Positions 10,625 through 21,190 of a DNA stretch of 64,000 nucleotides are shown here, piece after piece. The DNA comes from Azorinus chamasolen (taxonomy: Eukaryota; Mollusca; Bivalvia; Cardiida; Solecurtidae). The translations under genes and the position numbers were made by a program. Under the pieces are notes generated by a model that saw nothing but the letters and a program-made list of their open reading frames with translations, did not search any database and was not told where the DNA came from. The DNA lies in NCBI GenBank assembly GCA_963576725.1, contig OY755241.1, forward strand, positions 76,928,701 through 76,992,700, read 5' to 3'. Numbering within the stretch: position 1 is the stretch's first letter; each line of letters starts with the position of its first letter.

Positions 10625-11177
10625 GACAACCTTGCTAGTGTTTTACAGTCTGCTAATACGGGCAAACTTTCACACCTGATAGGCATTTCTCTAATCGGAC
10701 TCCAAAAGTTGTTTGACATAGCGGCTGACCTTATGTGGTAAAGATGGTAGAGAAATGTGTGAAAACAGGAGTTAGCTGATAAAATGGTTAGTTAAACATC
10801 TTTTTTTAATAATGTTTTAGATGTTCATGTACCTAAATGAAAATGAACTTTAATGTAATGGTTTTCGTTCATTTTAAATATCGAATAAGCAATGTTGGCA
10901 ATTAGTTAAAATGTTATGATTGCAAAAAATCCGTTAGTGAAATATGTTAGCCTTATTGAAGAACAAGAATGGTCTTATGTCAATCCAATAATTTCTGGGA
11001 CATATTTTAGTAAATGTTTGCCATTGGCTGTTCGATTAGGATAATGGATGAATTATACATGTACCATTACCAAAGCTTACCATTACCGAAGCGTACCATT
11101 ACCGTTTCGCGTACCATTTTAGGTCGAAAAGTACTACTTGAACACTTATCCTCCCAATCACGATCAAATTGTCATTT

Positions 11178-11244
11178 GCAAACAGCTTGGATCCAGATGA
11201 AACGCCAAGTAACTTGGCATCTCATCAGGATCCAAGCTGATTGA
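11178..11244. repeat. Foldback F8 around GCTTGGATCC...GGATCCAAGC
   Basis: GCTTGGATCCAGATGAAACG and its inverse flank AAGTAACTT. Related half sites occur at 15003-15030 and 57410-57560. Confidence 0.6.
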
Positions 11245-11349
11245 CACCCGGTCGGTAATTTCTCACAACCTTGAACGAATCAGAAGTAAAGTTTGCTTCA
11301 TGTAAGTGTTTGAGCAGATACTATTTTTTTCGTCAGGATAAGGGTTAAA

Positions 11350-11666
11350 GTGAGTGAGTGAGTTGGGTTTAACGTCCGACCAACAGTATTTCAGTTATAT
11401 GCAGACAGCACCCGCATGAGACAAGTTATAGTGCTGCCTCACTGAAATACCCCTGCCGCGGGCACATGGCAAGGGCATCCCACCCAGTCACATTATCCTG
11501 ACACCGGGCCGACCAGTCCTAGAACTACACCTTTTAATGTCGAGCGCAGACAAGGGAGCTACTAGTACCAACTTTTAAACGACTTTTGGTCTGTCGCGGC
11601 CGGGGATCGAACCCACGACCTTCCGTACCGCAGGCGGACGCTCTACCACTGAGCCATGCGGCCGGT
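11350..11666 (-). mobile_element. tRNA-derived SINE with 13-bp target duplication
   Basis: Read on the minus strand, the head has box A TGGCTCAGTGG and box B GGTTCGATCCC at tRNA spacing. A body about 230 bp long follows, then a TCACTCACTCACT tail. GATAAGGGTTAAA at 11337-11349 is repeated exactly at 11667-11679. The target was the AGGGTTAA end of a MITE. The perfect duplication argues for a recent insertion. The tail (GGACGTTAAACCCAACTCAC) resembles mollusc SINE tails, but I cannot assign the family. Confidence 0.88.
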
Positions 11667-12282
11667 GATAAGGGTTAAAACACTCTCAACTGATATCATT
11701 ATTGAATATGATTGGTACATCAAAACATCATTACAGTGATTAATATATCATAGTTGCATGTAATTCAGAAATCTTGACATTACATAATATGCTTCGTTTT
11801 CTTGGTAGGGGTGAAACGGCAAAATATGCACTGTGCAGAGTGAAGGAAGTGAGAAAAATAAGAAAATAATTTTCCAACTTCTACACTGAAAAAAATTTCT
11901 ACCAATTTCACTATTCCCAAAAGATCATTTTGACATTATAATTTTTTAATTCTCTTACACTAGCACAAATATTTTGACAGTTTGTGTGACGATTTCCCAG
12001 CCATCCACGTATTTGATTATGTTCTATAATATCCATTCAATGAATCTATACAGCAGGCCAAAAATAATGTCCATAAATTGGATAATATCTAAGATGTGTT
12101 ATGCTTTTAACCCATTCCCTGATAGGTTATTTTTAGATCCAACCTCTTTGAATAAATTTACCGAAAAGGAGCATTAAACAGAGACAAGAGTGTTCGAAGG
12201 AACACATGTGTTACCTACTCGCAGCTGACACAAAAACTTAATATGCTGGAGTGCGAAAATCAGAACAAAGGGAATAACTAAA

Positions 12283-14368
12283 CAGGAGTACCGCATACGG
12301 TACATAATACGCCCACTTGCAAACTTTCTCTGATTCAACATGACTTATAAGTGTTGAAATTTTCTAATCTGTGCTTCAGATCTTGATTTCCATATTAAGG
12401 TGATACTATTTTTTTAAAAAATGAAGTGAATATCTTAATAAATAAAAAAGTTACAGCTAATCCTCATTTTTACAGATTTTTGTGAAGTGCAACGGCCATA
12501 ACTCTGTAAAGACAAACTGAATGAACCTCAAAATAAATTCAGCTTCAAATTTTGTTGCTTAAAACATTTGTGTTAAGTTTCATTTATATCATTTTAATAG
12601 GTTTCCCAGAAAACAACAAACAAACTTAAAGTTGACCGACTAACAAAGCAACGAACACACAAAGTTCAAGTACCATAACTTTAGAATAAAATGACATATC
12701 AAAACCCCCGCAATATAATGTGAAAATTCACATTAACCCATTCCCACTTAGGCTATTTTTAGACCTAACCTCTTTGAAAAAGTCTACCCAAAAGGAGCAT
12801 TTACTAGAGAAAAGAAAACATTTAGAATTGTGCTCCTATGGAGCAAATGCTCTATTTATCAGAATGGTTTCAAAAAGTGCCTTTTACAGAGGCGTCAAAT
12901 GGCGTCAATATGCGGGAATGGGTTAAGGTTTAACCATATCAAAAAATTGAAGTAAATATCATTTCAAATGAAAAAGTTATGGCCATCCTCATATTTGCAT
13001 AGATTTGCATTATTTTTTTAAGTGCAAGGGCCATAACTCCGAAACAACAAATCAAATGATCCTCAGAATCAACTTAGCTTCAGGTCTTGATGCATTAAAC
13101 ATGTGTATGAAGTTTCATTAATATCTGTCAACTACTTGCATATATTTGCATTGTTTTTAAGTAAAACGGCAATAACTCCAAAACAAAAAATCAAATAAAC
13201 CTCAAAATCAACTCAGCTTCAGATCCTGATGCATTAAACATTTGTGTGAAGTTTCATTAATATCTCTCAAATAGTTTTCCCAGAAAACAGCGGACAAACT
13301 ATTTGCATTATTTGCATAATTTTTTAAGTAAAAGGGCCATAACTTCGAAACAACAAATCAAATGAATTTCATAATCGACTCAGCTTCAGATCTTGATGCA
13401 TTAAACATTTGTGTGAAGTTTCATTAATATCTCTCAAATAGTTTTCCCAGAAAACAGCGGACAAACTATTTGCATATTTTTTAAGGACAAGTGCCATAAC
13501 TCTAAAATGAAAAATCAAATGAACCTCAGAATCAACTCAGCTTCAGATCTTGATGCATTAAACATTTGTGTGAAGTTTCATTAATATCTGTCAAATAGTT
13601 TTCCCAGAAAACAGCGGACAATATATTTGCATGTATTTGCATTATTTTTTAAGTAAAAGGGCCATAACTCTGAAACGACAAATCAAATGAACCTCAGAAT
13701 TGACTCAACTTCAGACCTTGATGCATTAAACATTTGTGTGAAGTTTCATTAATATCTCTCAAACAGTTTTCCCAGAAAACAGCGGACAAACTATTTGCAT
13801 ATTTCTTAGGGACAAGGGCAACAACTCCGAAACGACAAATCAAATGAACCTCAGAATCAATTCAGCTTCAGATCTTGATGCATTAAACATTTTTGTGAAG
13901 TTTCATTAATATCTGTCAAATAGTTTTCCCAGAAAACAGCGGACAAACCATTTGCATGTATTTGCATAATTTTTTAAGTAAAGGGGCCATAACTCTAAAA
14001 CGACAAATCAAATGAATTTCAGAATTTACTCAGCTTCAGATCGTGATGCATTAAACATTTGTGTGAAGTTTCATTAATATCTCTCAAATAGTTTTCCCAG
14101 AAAACAGCGGACAAACTATTTGCATATTTTTTAAGGACAAGGGCCAGATCTCTGAAATGAAAAATCAAATGAACCTTAGAATCAATTCAGCTTCAGATCT
14201 TGATGAATTTAACATTTGTGTGAAGTTTCATTAATATCTGTCACATAGTTTTCCCAGGAAACAGCAGAAAAACAAATTGTTGACGGACGAACGATCGAAC
14301 GAACGAACGAACGGACGGACGGACAGGGCCACGACAATATACGACCACCTTTATTAGGTGGGCGTATA
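12283..14368 (+). mobile_element. HINE-A copy 1 (about 160-bp tandem units)
   Basis: It starts ACAGGAGTACCGCATACGGT with AATACGCCCAC close by. About ten units follow (GGCCATAACTCCGAAACGAC, CTTCAGATCTTGATGCATTA, GTTTTCCCAGAAAACAGCGG). Then come an ACGAACGAACGG microsatellite and the end hairpin CCACCTTTATTAGGTGG with GCGTATA. AATACGCCCAC and GTGGGCGTAT(A) form the asymmetric inverted repeat. Pearl elements of bivalves have this layout. Confidence 0.75.
12733..12926. mobile_element. F1 MITE nested in HINE-A copy 1
   Basis: TTAACCCATTCCCACTTAGG...GGGAATGGGTTAA. The uninterrupted homologue at 46430-46450 reads ACATTAAGGTTTAACC, so the F1 insert duplicated TTAA exactly. Confidence 0.85.
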
Positions 14369-15110
14369 AAAAGTATTGCATGCAGAGTGATGGACCTTAG
14401 TTACATCAATGGTCCTCAATGACCGGAAGATACATGTGAAATTTAAAAGCTCTATAATGATTAGTTTAGAAATAACAGTCAGACATACAGACAGATGGAT
14501 AGACAGACAGATGGAGGGACAGACAGACGATGGAAAAGTGATCCTTAAGTGACATACTACCTCTCGGCAGGTTACACAAAAAGGAAATTTTTTAGAAATT
14601 TGTTCTTCTGAAACCATTGTGATAAATAGAGCATTTGCTCCTTTTGGACCACATGCTCTATTTATCACAATGGCTCCAAAAAGTGACTTTTGCAGAGACA
14701 TAGAAAGGAGTTTTTATGGAGGAAAACATTAAATGATAGTCTGCATGCTATTATGCTAAATACATAGAACTCTAGTTAAAACTACATGTACTTTGAGGAA
14801 AATTGTAACCCATTCATTTCCTCTATGAAAACGTGCAAAGTTGACATGAAAAACATTTCGATAACATTTAGTATAATGTTACCTTTTTCCTATGTAACTT
14901 ATATATATGTAGTGGTACATTTCGACCAGGAAATGGTACTCTTCATCCTGGTAAACTTCAGTAATGGTATGCTTCATCTTCATTATGATGATCTATAAAC
15001 GTGGCGTCTCATCTGGATCCAAGCTGTTTGCATCAAAGTAATTTGTAATCAAATATGCGACACTGACAGTAAAAGAGGTAATCACAGATGAGACCATGGC
15101 AGTGAAAGAG

Positions 15111-15340
15111 TTAACCCCTTATCTCATAGGCTATTTTTATATACAACCTCTTTGAATAAATCGATCGAAAAGGAACATTAACTAGAGAAAAGGATTTTTT
15201 TTAGAATTTTGTAATTTGAAACCATTGTGATAAAAAGAGCATTTGCTACTATAGGAGCAAATGCTCTATTTATCACAATGGTTTCACAAAGTGACTTTTA
15301 CAGGGTCGTCAAAAGTCATCAATATGAGGGAATGGGTTAA
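15111..15340. mobile_element. F1 MITE, complete
   Basis: TTAA to TTAA. The palindrome GAGCATTTGCT(A)CTATAGGAGCAAATGCTC is intact except for one base. Confidence 0.8.
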
Positions 15341-15489
15341 ATTTATGCAAAAAACTGTCACTAGCATGCATGTGCATGTATAGAGTTTATACCCTTTCTA
15401 TGTTGCATATTTGCGTAAGAAATAATGACATCATGAGTATTTATTACATGTAGCTATTTTTTTAAAAAGACATAAATTATGTACACAAG

Positions 15490-15600
15490 ATGTTTTTGGT
15501 TATTACTTCATAAGCACACAGAGTAGACCCTGATCAGACTGCTCCTACAGGAGCCCTCTGATCTGAGTCCACCCTGTTTGCAAAGGCCTGAAAAAGCATT
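15490..15600. mobile_element. F2 MITE, partial
   Basis: AGAGTAGACCCTGATCAGAC, TGCTCCTACAGGAGCC, then TCTGATCTGAGTCCACCCTG. The left TTAA end is not found. Confidence 0.55.
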
Positions 15601-15829
15601 TTAACCCATTACTTCATAGGCTATTTTTATATACAACCTCTTTGAATAAATGTACCAAAAAGGAGCATTAACTAGAGAAAAGGAAAATTTTAGAATTTTG
15701 TAGTTTGAAACCATTGTGATAAATAGAGCATTTGCTCCTATAGGAGCAAATGCTCTATTTATCACAATGGTTTCACAAAGTGACTTTTACAGAGTCGTCA
15801 AAAGTCGTCAATATGAGGGAATGGGTTAA
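15601..15829. mobile_element. F1 MITE, complete with perfect central palindrome
   Basis: The arms CCATTGTGATAAATAGAGCA and the inverse meet at TTTGCTCC/TATAGGAGCAAA. It has both TTAA ends. Strong cruciform potential. Confidence 0.85.
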
Positions 15830-16003
15830 GAGAGAAAGGGTAAATTGATTTGTGTGAAACATACCGGTACATGTATTAAGGTGTAGAATAAAGGCTCTGT
15901 CAGAAAATATCAAAGTAGACCCGACCAAAGCACAATAAAATCAGGATCAGTGTTTACAATTTTGAAGTTCTCATATTTCCACAGCATAAGAAATGGGACT
16001 AAC

Positions 16004-16241
16004 CTATTCCAGTGGGTGGGTTATCATTATTCCCATCATCATCATCATTATTCTGGGGGCTGTCATCTGTAAGTAGAGTGTCTCCAACATTACATAAGTT
16101 TGAGACGCAATACCCACGATACACTAGCTTCTTGCTTGCTGATATCCAGCCTTCCATAGCATCCGCTGCAACAACATTTTTGCATCCCTTGTAAATGATC
16201 TTTTTCCCACAATCATGAAACTCAACAATCGTTTGACAAGC
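16004..16241 (-). CDS. Host gene exon: second half of a Ly6/uPAR (LU) domain plus acidic linker
   Basis: The acceptor is TTTCTGCAG and the donor GGAATAG|GTTAGT. It starts in phase 0, directly continuing exon 33900-33999. The peptide begins ACQTIVEFHDCGKKIIYKGC and reaches RGYCVSNLCN, the classic Cys-x-x-x-x-Cys-Asn end of an LU three-finger domain. A low-complexity DDDDGNNDN linker follows. LU domains are extracellular and disulfide-bonded. The other half of the domain lies 17.7 kb away because of the transposon in between. Confidence 0.8.
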
Positions 16242-16382
16242 CTGCAGAAAGAAGAAGTTAAACTGTTACCCTATGGCAAACACAAATCTGAGCTATTTGC
16301 AAAAATTAAATTATCACGACACCAAATAAAAACAGTAAAACAGTACATTGCTGGACTATAGACTAGTTTCTTTAGATCAGAC

Positions 16383-16596
16383 TTAAACCTTTCCCTCATA
16401 TAAACCTGTTTTCGAGCATTTGCAAACAGAGTAGACTGTAGGAGCCGTCTGATCAGGGTATGCTCTGTTTGCTAATGGAATTTAATATTTTTTCTCTACT
16501 TTCCAAAATGGCTACAATTTCCACCTTCCATATTTCATCAGGAATATTCAGTGGGTATTGAAATTTGAAATAAACATAGAACAGGGAAAGGGTTAA
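16383..16596. mobile_element. F2 MITE, complete
   Basis: TTAAACCTTTCCCTCATATA...GAACAGGGAAAGGGTTAA. Part of the left palindrome arm is deleted. It shares its right TTAA with the next F4. Confidence 0.7.
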
Positions 16597-16842
16597 CCCT
16601 TCTCTTGCTGAATTTTAAAATACAGTTCTCCTTCTTTACCCATACCCCGTTGTATAATTATATATATCTTCACTGTGTACATGTATTTCGCTGTACAATC
16701 ACTGCTGTGGAGTGCACTGGTTGCACAATCAACTTGTAAATAGTGCAGACCCTGATGAGACAGCTCCTGCAGGAGCTGTCTCATCTGGGTCTTCACTATT
16801 TAAAGGTAGGTTTATTGACGTGAACAGCAAGCGAAGGGGTAA
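16593..16842 (-). mobile_element. F4 MITE, inverted orientation
   Basis: TTAACCCTTCTCTTGCTGAA at the left and AGCAAGCGAAGGGG at the right. The core AGACAGCTCCTGCAGGAGCT is near the right end. The right TTAA has become GTAA. Confidence 0.75.
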
Positions 16843-16950
16843 TAATGACATCATGAATATTTACAAGCTGAAATTTTATAATGGCATATGAAAACAGGGT
16901 GCCTGGGTGTTTTGAAATTATAGAATCAAATTTATATAATTTCATAGAGA

Positions 16951-17361
16951 ACAAGATGTGTTTGTGAAACACTATGCCCCCTCATATATTTGACCTCTGA
17001 CCTTGACCTTGACATGTCACCCCTCAAAATGTGCAGCCTCATGAGATACACAAGCATGCCAAATATCAAGTCTCTATCTCTACTGGTCCAAAAGTTATGG
17101 CCAATGTTAAAGTCGGCGATTTGACCCATATATTTGACCTCTGACCTTGAAGGATGACCTTGACCTTGACACGTCACACCTCAAAATGTGCGGCTTCATG
17201 AGATATATATGTATGCCAAATATCAAGTCTCTATCTATACTGGCTCAAAAGTTATGACCAATGTTAAAGTTGCTGACAAACAAACAGACAAACAGACAAA
17301 CAAACAAACAAACAGACAGGGCAAAAACAATATGCCCCCGACTATCGTCTATGGGGGCATA
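16951..17361 (+). mobile_element. HINE-B, short copy
   Basis: ACAAGATGTGTTTGTGAAAC followed by CTATGCCCCC. Two units contain TGACCTTGACCTTGACA and CCAAATATCAAGTCTCTATC. Then come an (ACAA/ACAG) microsatellite and the hairpin TATGCCCCC...GGGGGCATA. The 5' TATGCCCCC is inverted at the 3' end. Confidence 0.75.
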
Positions 17362-17492
17362 AAAAGAGAGAGGAGCCATGTGATCTTGGTCTTCTCTGCT
17401 TGAAAATCTGTCAGATAAAAGCTAAACCCTTTCCTCCATGAATATTCAATTCAGAAATACATGCATTAACATCATGAATACTTATTAGGTTA

Positions 17493-17500
17493 ACTTGGCC
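17493..17500 (+). repeat. Target-site duplication of the P transposon, left
   Basis: ACTTGGCC, repeated exactly at 33725-33732. Eight bases is the length known for the P superfamily. Confidence 0.92.
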
Positions 17501-17740
17501 CACTGGCACTTGATCGAAACAGACTTTAGTTATGTAACATAATAGTTATATCATATACATGGTGCGGCAGCCGATTCGCCCATTGTTTCGTACCGGCGTA
17601 AATTTCCGATATAAAACGCAGATCAACGCGAAATCTACTCAACCACCGGGAAGAAAAGACATTTATCTCTGTAGAAACGGTAAGTTCTGGCCCATTAATA
17701 AACCTCTATCGAAGCTTTTCGATTATATTTCACGGAGAAC
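17501..17740 (+). repeat. Left terminal inverted repeat of the P transposon with promoter block
   Basis: About 240 bp similar to the complement of 33483-33724. The outer 31 bp differ at two positions. The 17559-17690 block aligns with no gap: TTTCCGATATAAAACGCAG, GGGAAGAAAAGACATTTAT and TGTAGAAACG|GTAAGTT are shared. The exon would end at 17679, before the GT donor. Read inward it points at the transposase gene, whose acceptor TTTTTCTCAG lies at 21164. Confidence 0.85.
17610..17616 (+). promoter_or_regulatory. TATA box in the left TIR (toward the transposase)
   Basis: TATAAAA, 70 bp upstream of the leader splice donor. Same spacing as the mirrored box at 33610-33604. A start site about 30 bp downstream would give a leader exon of roughly 40 nt. 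Confidence 0.6.
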
Positions 17741-19352
17741 TTGACTGATTTGATTTGTCAGGACTTTCATTCCGTGTTCACTTCCGGTTGACCTCCTCTG
17801 ACCCCGACAAATGTTACGAGCCATTCGATTGGTTGACAATGACCCGGCTATTTAGAGTGTCTGCTCGAGGTCAAACTACTTGTAAACAAATAAATTAATC
17901 TGGGTTTCTTACTAATTTCACATGTTATGAATGAAACAGTGATAAAAAATACTCATGGGGCTGGCATTGTTCAATGGTAATTGTGTTATTCATCCATACT
18001 CGTTAGACACATACATGTATATATAATGAATGATGGGAGGAATCAATGAATAGCAGTATTTATTATTGAGAGCGAGTCATCTAGTGAAAAGACTAATCTA
18101 CCACGAGGCCCTTATAAAACAAATCATACACAAACACGGAGAACAGATTAACAAAGTCATAGAAAAGAATAGAATATTTATTTTGGTAGATCTACCACAG
18201 ACATGTAAAAAATAATGTTAATCCAATAAAAAAAAAAATGATTCCAAGAAAAGGACACATTTCATTATCCTTCAATTTGTTATAATGGCACATGGACACA
18301 TGGAATTTTTTACAATGGCAGAAAATGTAGAATCATGCATATATTATCTATATAATAAGCAAACAGAAGCCGTCTGATCTGGGTCTATTCTGTTTGCCAA
18401 GGCATAGAAAGGCATATTGATGGAGTAAATGAATTTATATTAGATTCAGATTCAAATTTTATCGGTTTGATAATTACAACATGTAAACATTAGCTACGTA
18501 TAGCTATTGACCGACATAAACATACAGATCTAACAATTACAGTAATAAAATTTATAAACTGAAAATTTCTGAAAACATAAAAGAAATTAAACATATTCAT
18601 ATACATATGTTAAAGGGAAGAACTGTCTGTAAATTGTAATCATTATCCTAGAAAGCAGTCCTAGAGTGAAATCATCATTTTCCTTCATAAAATCACCTTA
18701 ACATATTAGACCCAGATTAGATGGATCCTTTAATTAGGATCTCTCTAATCAGGGTCTGCCTTGTTTGCTTATGAAATTATAAATAACAGTTCTCATCATC
18801 TGACTCTACAGTTTCTACCTATACCAAACATTCATGTGTGCATATATATACGTACCATTATAACAATCAGCCAATAAATATTCATGATATTATTTCTTAC
18901 ATTAATATTCAACAGGTTAACCTTGTATATTATCACTTAGTTTTACTGTTAACTCTTTCCTTCGTCTAAACTTCTTTTCACAAATCATTAAACAGAGTAG
19001 ACCCAGATCAGATGGCTCCTATAGGAGTGGTCTGATCATGGTCTGCTCTGTTTGCATTTGACATATTATAAGTAAGATTCTACAGTTTTTGTCAAGGCAA
19101 AATAATCCATTGAAACGTTAACATTCATAAAAGTTTAGCTGTCTGATTTTGGTCTATTCTGTTTGCAAGGCGTATGTATGAGGTAACAGATTAACTGAAC
19201 TCTAGATGAAAAATCTAAGTGAAATACAAACAAGATGAGTATTTAGGAAATCTGTGATAATTTTTTTTTACTTTCCTGTCAATCCCTGTTGGTGTTCCAT
19301 TGGAATTGCCTCTCTGAGGCAATTATTAAAAACAAGATAGGGAATTACTGAG

Positions 19353-19452
19353 AAGTAAGAGATTATGATGTATCAGTAGTAAGAGATTATGTCATGTATC
19401 AGTAGTAAGAGATTATGATGTATCAGTAGTAAGAGATTATGATGTATCAGTA
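19353..19452 (+). repeat. 23-27-bp tandem repeat, four copies
   Basis: AGTAAGAGATTATGATGTAT followed by CAGT; one unit has an extra GTC insertion. Confidence 0.75.
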
Positions 19453-19883
19453 TCTTATATAAAGCATTGAAAAACTACTGAATTCTTTACTCCATTTACT
19501 AAATTTATCTAAGGGCATACGCTCGTAATTCTGTGAAGCTTAGTGAAAATGCCAAGTGTTCCCATATCACACTTATCATGTCAATCTATGTAAATACTAT
19601 AACTAGTCTGAATCAAGAAAATGGCATTTCCCAACCTGGTCAGTTTATAAGTTAAAATGGAAATAATTCTCTCTAATTTTGAGGAAGAGTAATGAAACTT
19701 GGATAACAGTGTTCAAACATAACAGAGTAGACACTGATAAGAGCTGTTTGATCTGGGTCTACTCTGTTTGCAAAGGTGTAGAAATGCCCATTTATGGAGT
19801 AAAGGGTTAATTAAACCCATTCTTGCCTATATACATGTATTATAAGAAATTGCCCAAATTCAAAAGTGGATCATTTACTTAAA

Positions 19884-20270
19884 ACAAGAGGGTGATTGGC
19901 CCTATATCGCTCACCTGAGTTACAGTAATATATTGTCAATGTTAATTTTTCAGTGGACAACATTTCTAGCAGATAATATAAGCTTTATAGTGCACTGCTT
20001 TCACCCTTTCACCGCTGAATAAATTTGAACTGGATTCAGATCTAATACCAAGTGACTGGTTGACCAAGATCTAAACTGTTTACAACTTGTGCCAATTTTG
20101 CTTTAGGTCAAAATGCCTAAAACTGGTCTTTGAGAAATTCAAATGACGTCAATAAAGCTCTGCAATTATAACTTGATCCAGGTATATAGGCAAATAAAGT
20201 GCTATCCAGTACATAATGCCAGTTTTTGTGTGAAATGAACAATAAAAATATCTTTAAAAATCTTTTAACC
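19884..20270 (+). mobile_element. HINE 5' fragment
   Basis: ACAAGAGGGTGATTGGCCCT with ATCGCTCACC, the 5' signature of a HINE. No matching 3' hairpin is found downstream. Confidence 0.45.
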
Positions 20271-21190
20271 CTTTCCCTCATATAAACCTGTTTGTATGCA
20301 TTAGCAAACAGAGTAGACCCAGATCAGACGACTCCTATGGAAGCTGTCTGATCAGGGTCTGCTCTGTTTGCTTTTGACACAATATAGATCTGATTATACA
20401 GTTTTTGTCAAAGCAAAAACTTCTCTTCACTGAAATAATGTGTTTTACTCATTAAAAATAAGAGTAGACCCAGATCAGACGGCTCCTATAGAAGCTGTCT
20501 GATTAGAGTCTGCTCTGTTTGCATTTGACAAGATATAGATTTGATTTTACAGTTTTTATCAAAGCAAATTTCTCCTTATGGATATAACATGTTTTACGCA
20601 TTAGCAAACAGAGTAGACCCAGATCAATTTTTGTCAAAGCAGAACTGTAAAGTGTTAATAGATGATTAGAAATAATTCTAGCTCTAGGTGTGAATATCTG
20701 ACGATAAGTCAATTAAACGGGTCATTAGTTTTTTAAGAATTGAAATTGAGAACAGTTACTCATTTTAGAAACATTAATTATTGATAGACAATAATTTTGA
20801 TTAACTCATATAAACTTGTTTTCACGCATCTGCAAACAGAGTAGACTCAGATAAGGTGGCTCCTATAGGATCAGGGTCTGCTGTTTGCTAATGGAATTTG
20901 ATAGATCTGTTTCTATGCCTTCTAAAACAGCTACACTGATCCACCTTCCCTATTTTATTATAAATAGTTACATATAGAATAACTATTCAGGAGGTACTAG
21001 AACTCCAATGCAGTTATCTCCCTTTGTCCCTTATTGCTATGCTGATGAGACAAGGGATCAGGCTCTAATCTGTTTGCTTGTATGATACTTCAAATAGAAG
21101 TAATGAGTTATCACTAATATGGTATAAATTGGAACCTGGTTGACCATTTTTATATTTTTCTCAGGTTACAGAAATCTTACATAGAGGTTC

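Larger units (their letters stand above)
12184..14578 (+). mobile_element. HINE-2 copy split by HINE-A
   Basis: The left part ACAAGAGTGTTCGAAGGAAC...AATAACT is collinear with 9691-9790. The right part AGTATTGCATGCAGAGTGAT... is collinear with 9791-9984 and ends CTCGGCAGGTTACACA. The junction lies in the A-run of AATAACTCAAAAAGTATTG of the intact copy. Confidence 0.75.
12107..14732. mobile_element. F1 MITE split by nested HINEs
   Basis: The left part TTAACCCATTCCCTGATAGG...GCATTAAACAGAG ends at 12183. The right part AAAAGGAAATTTT...ACATTAA resumes at 14579 and carries the F1 palindrome. The outer insert is HINE-2, which itself holds HINE-A: a three-level nest. Confidence 0.75.
17741..21164. 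other. Presumed 5' intron of the transposase gene, filled with F2 MITE copies
   Basis: F2 cores, mostly partial, occur near 18357, 18709, 18984, 19723, 20303, 20460, 20603, 20832 and 21035. Several share the TTTTTGTCAAAGCAAA flank and look like local duplications. I searched for a THAP zinc finger exon (C-x2-4-C-x35-50-C-x2-H) and found none. The first 300 bp after the TIR show no repeat I know. Confidence 0.5.

Noticed and set aside
11640..11666. Functional tRNA gene on the minus strand
   Set aside because: The tRNA-like head is fused to a SINE body and tail with a 13-bp target duplication.
17559..17744. Peptide MVRQ...RNGK open in both transposon TIRs
   Set aside because: Its ATG lies upstream of the TATA box in both copies and the frame runs through the splice donor; amino acid changes are as frequent as silent ones, so nucleotide identity of the TIR explains it.
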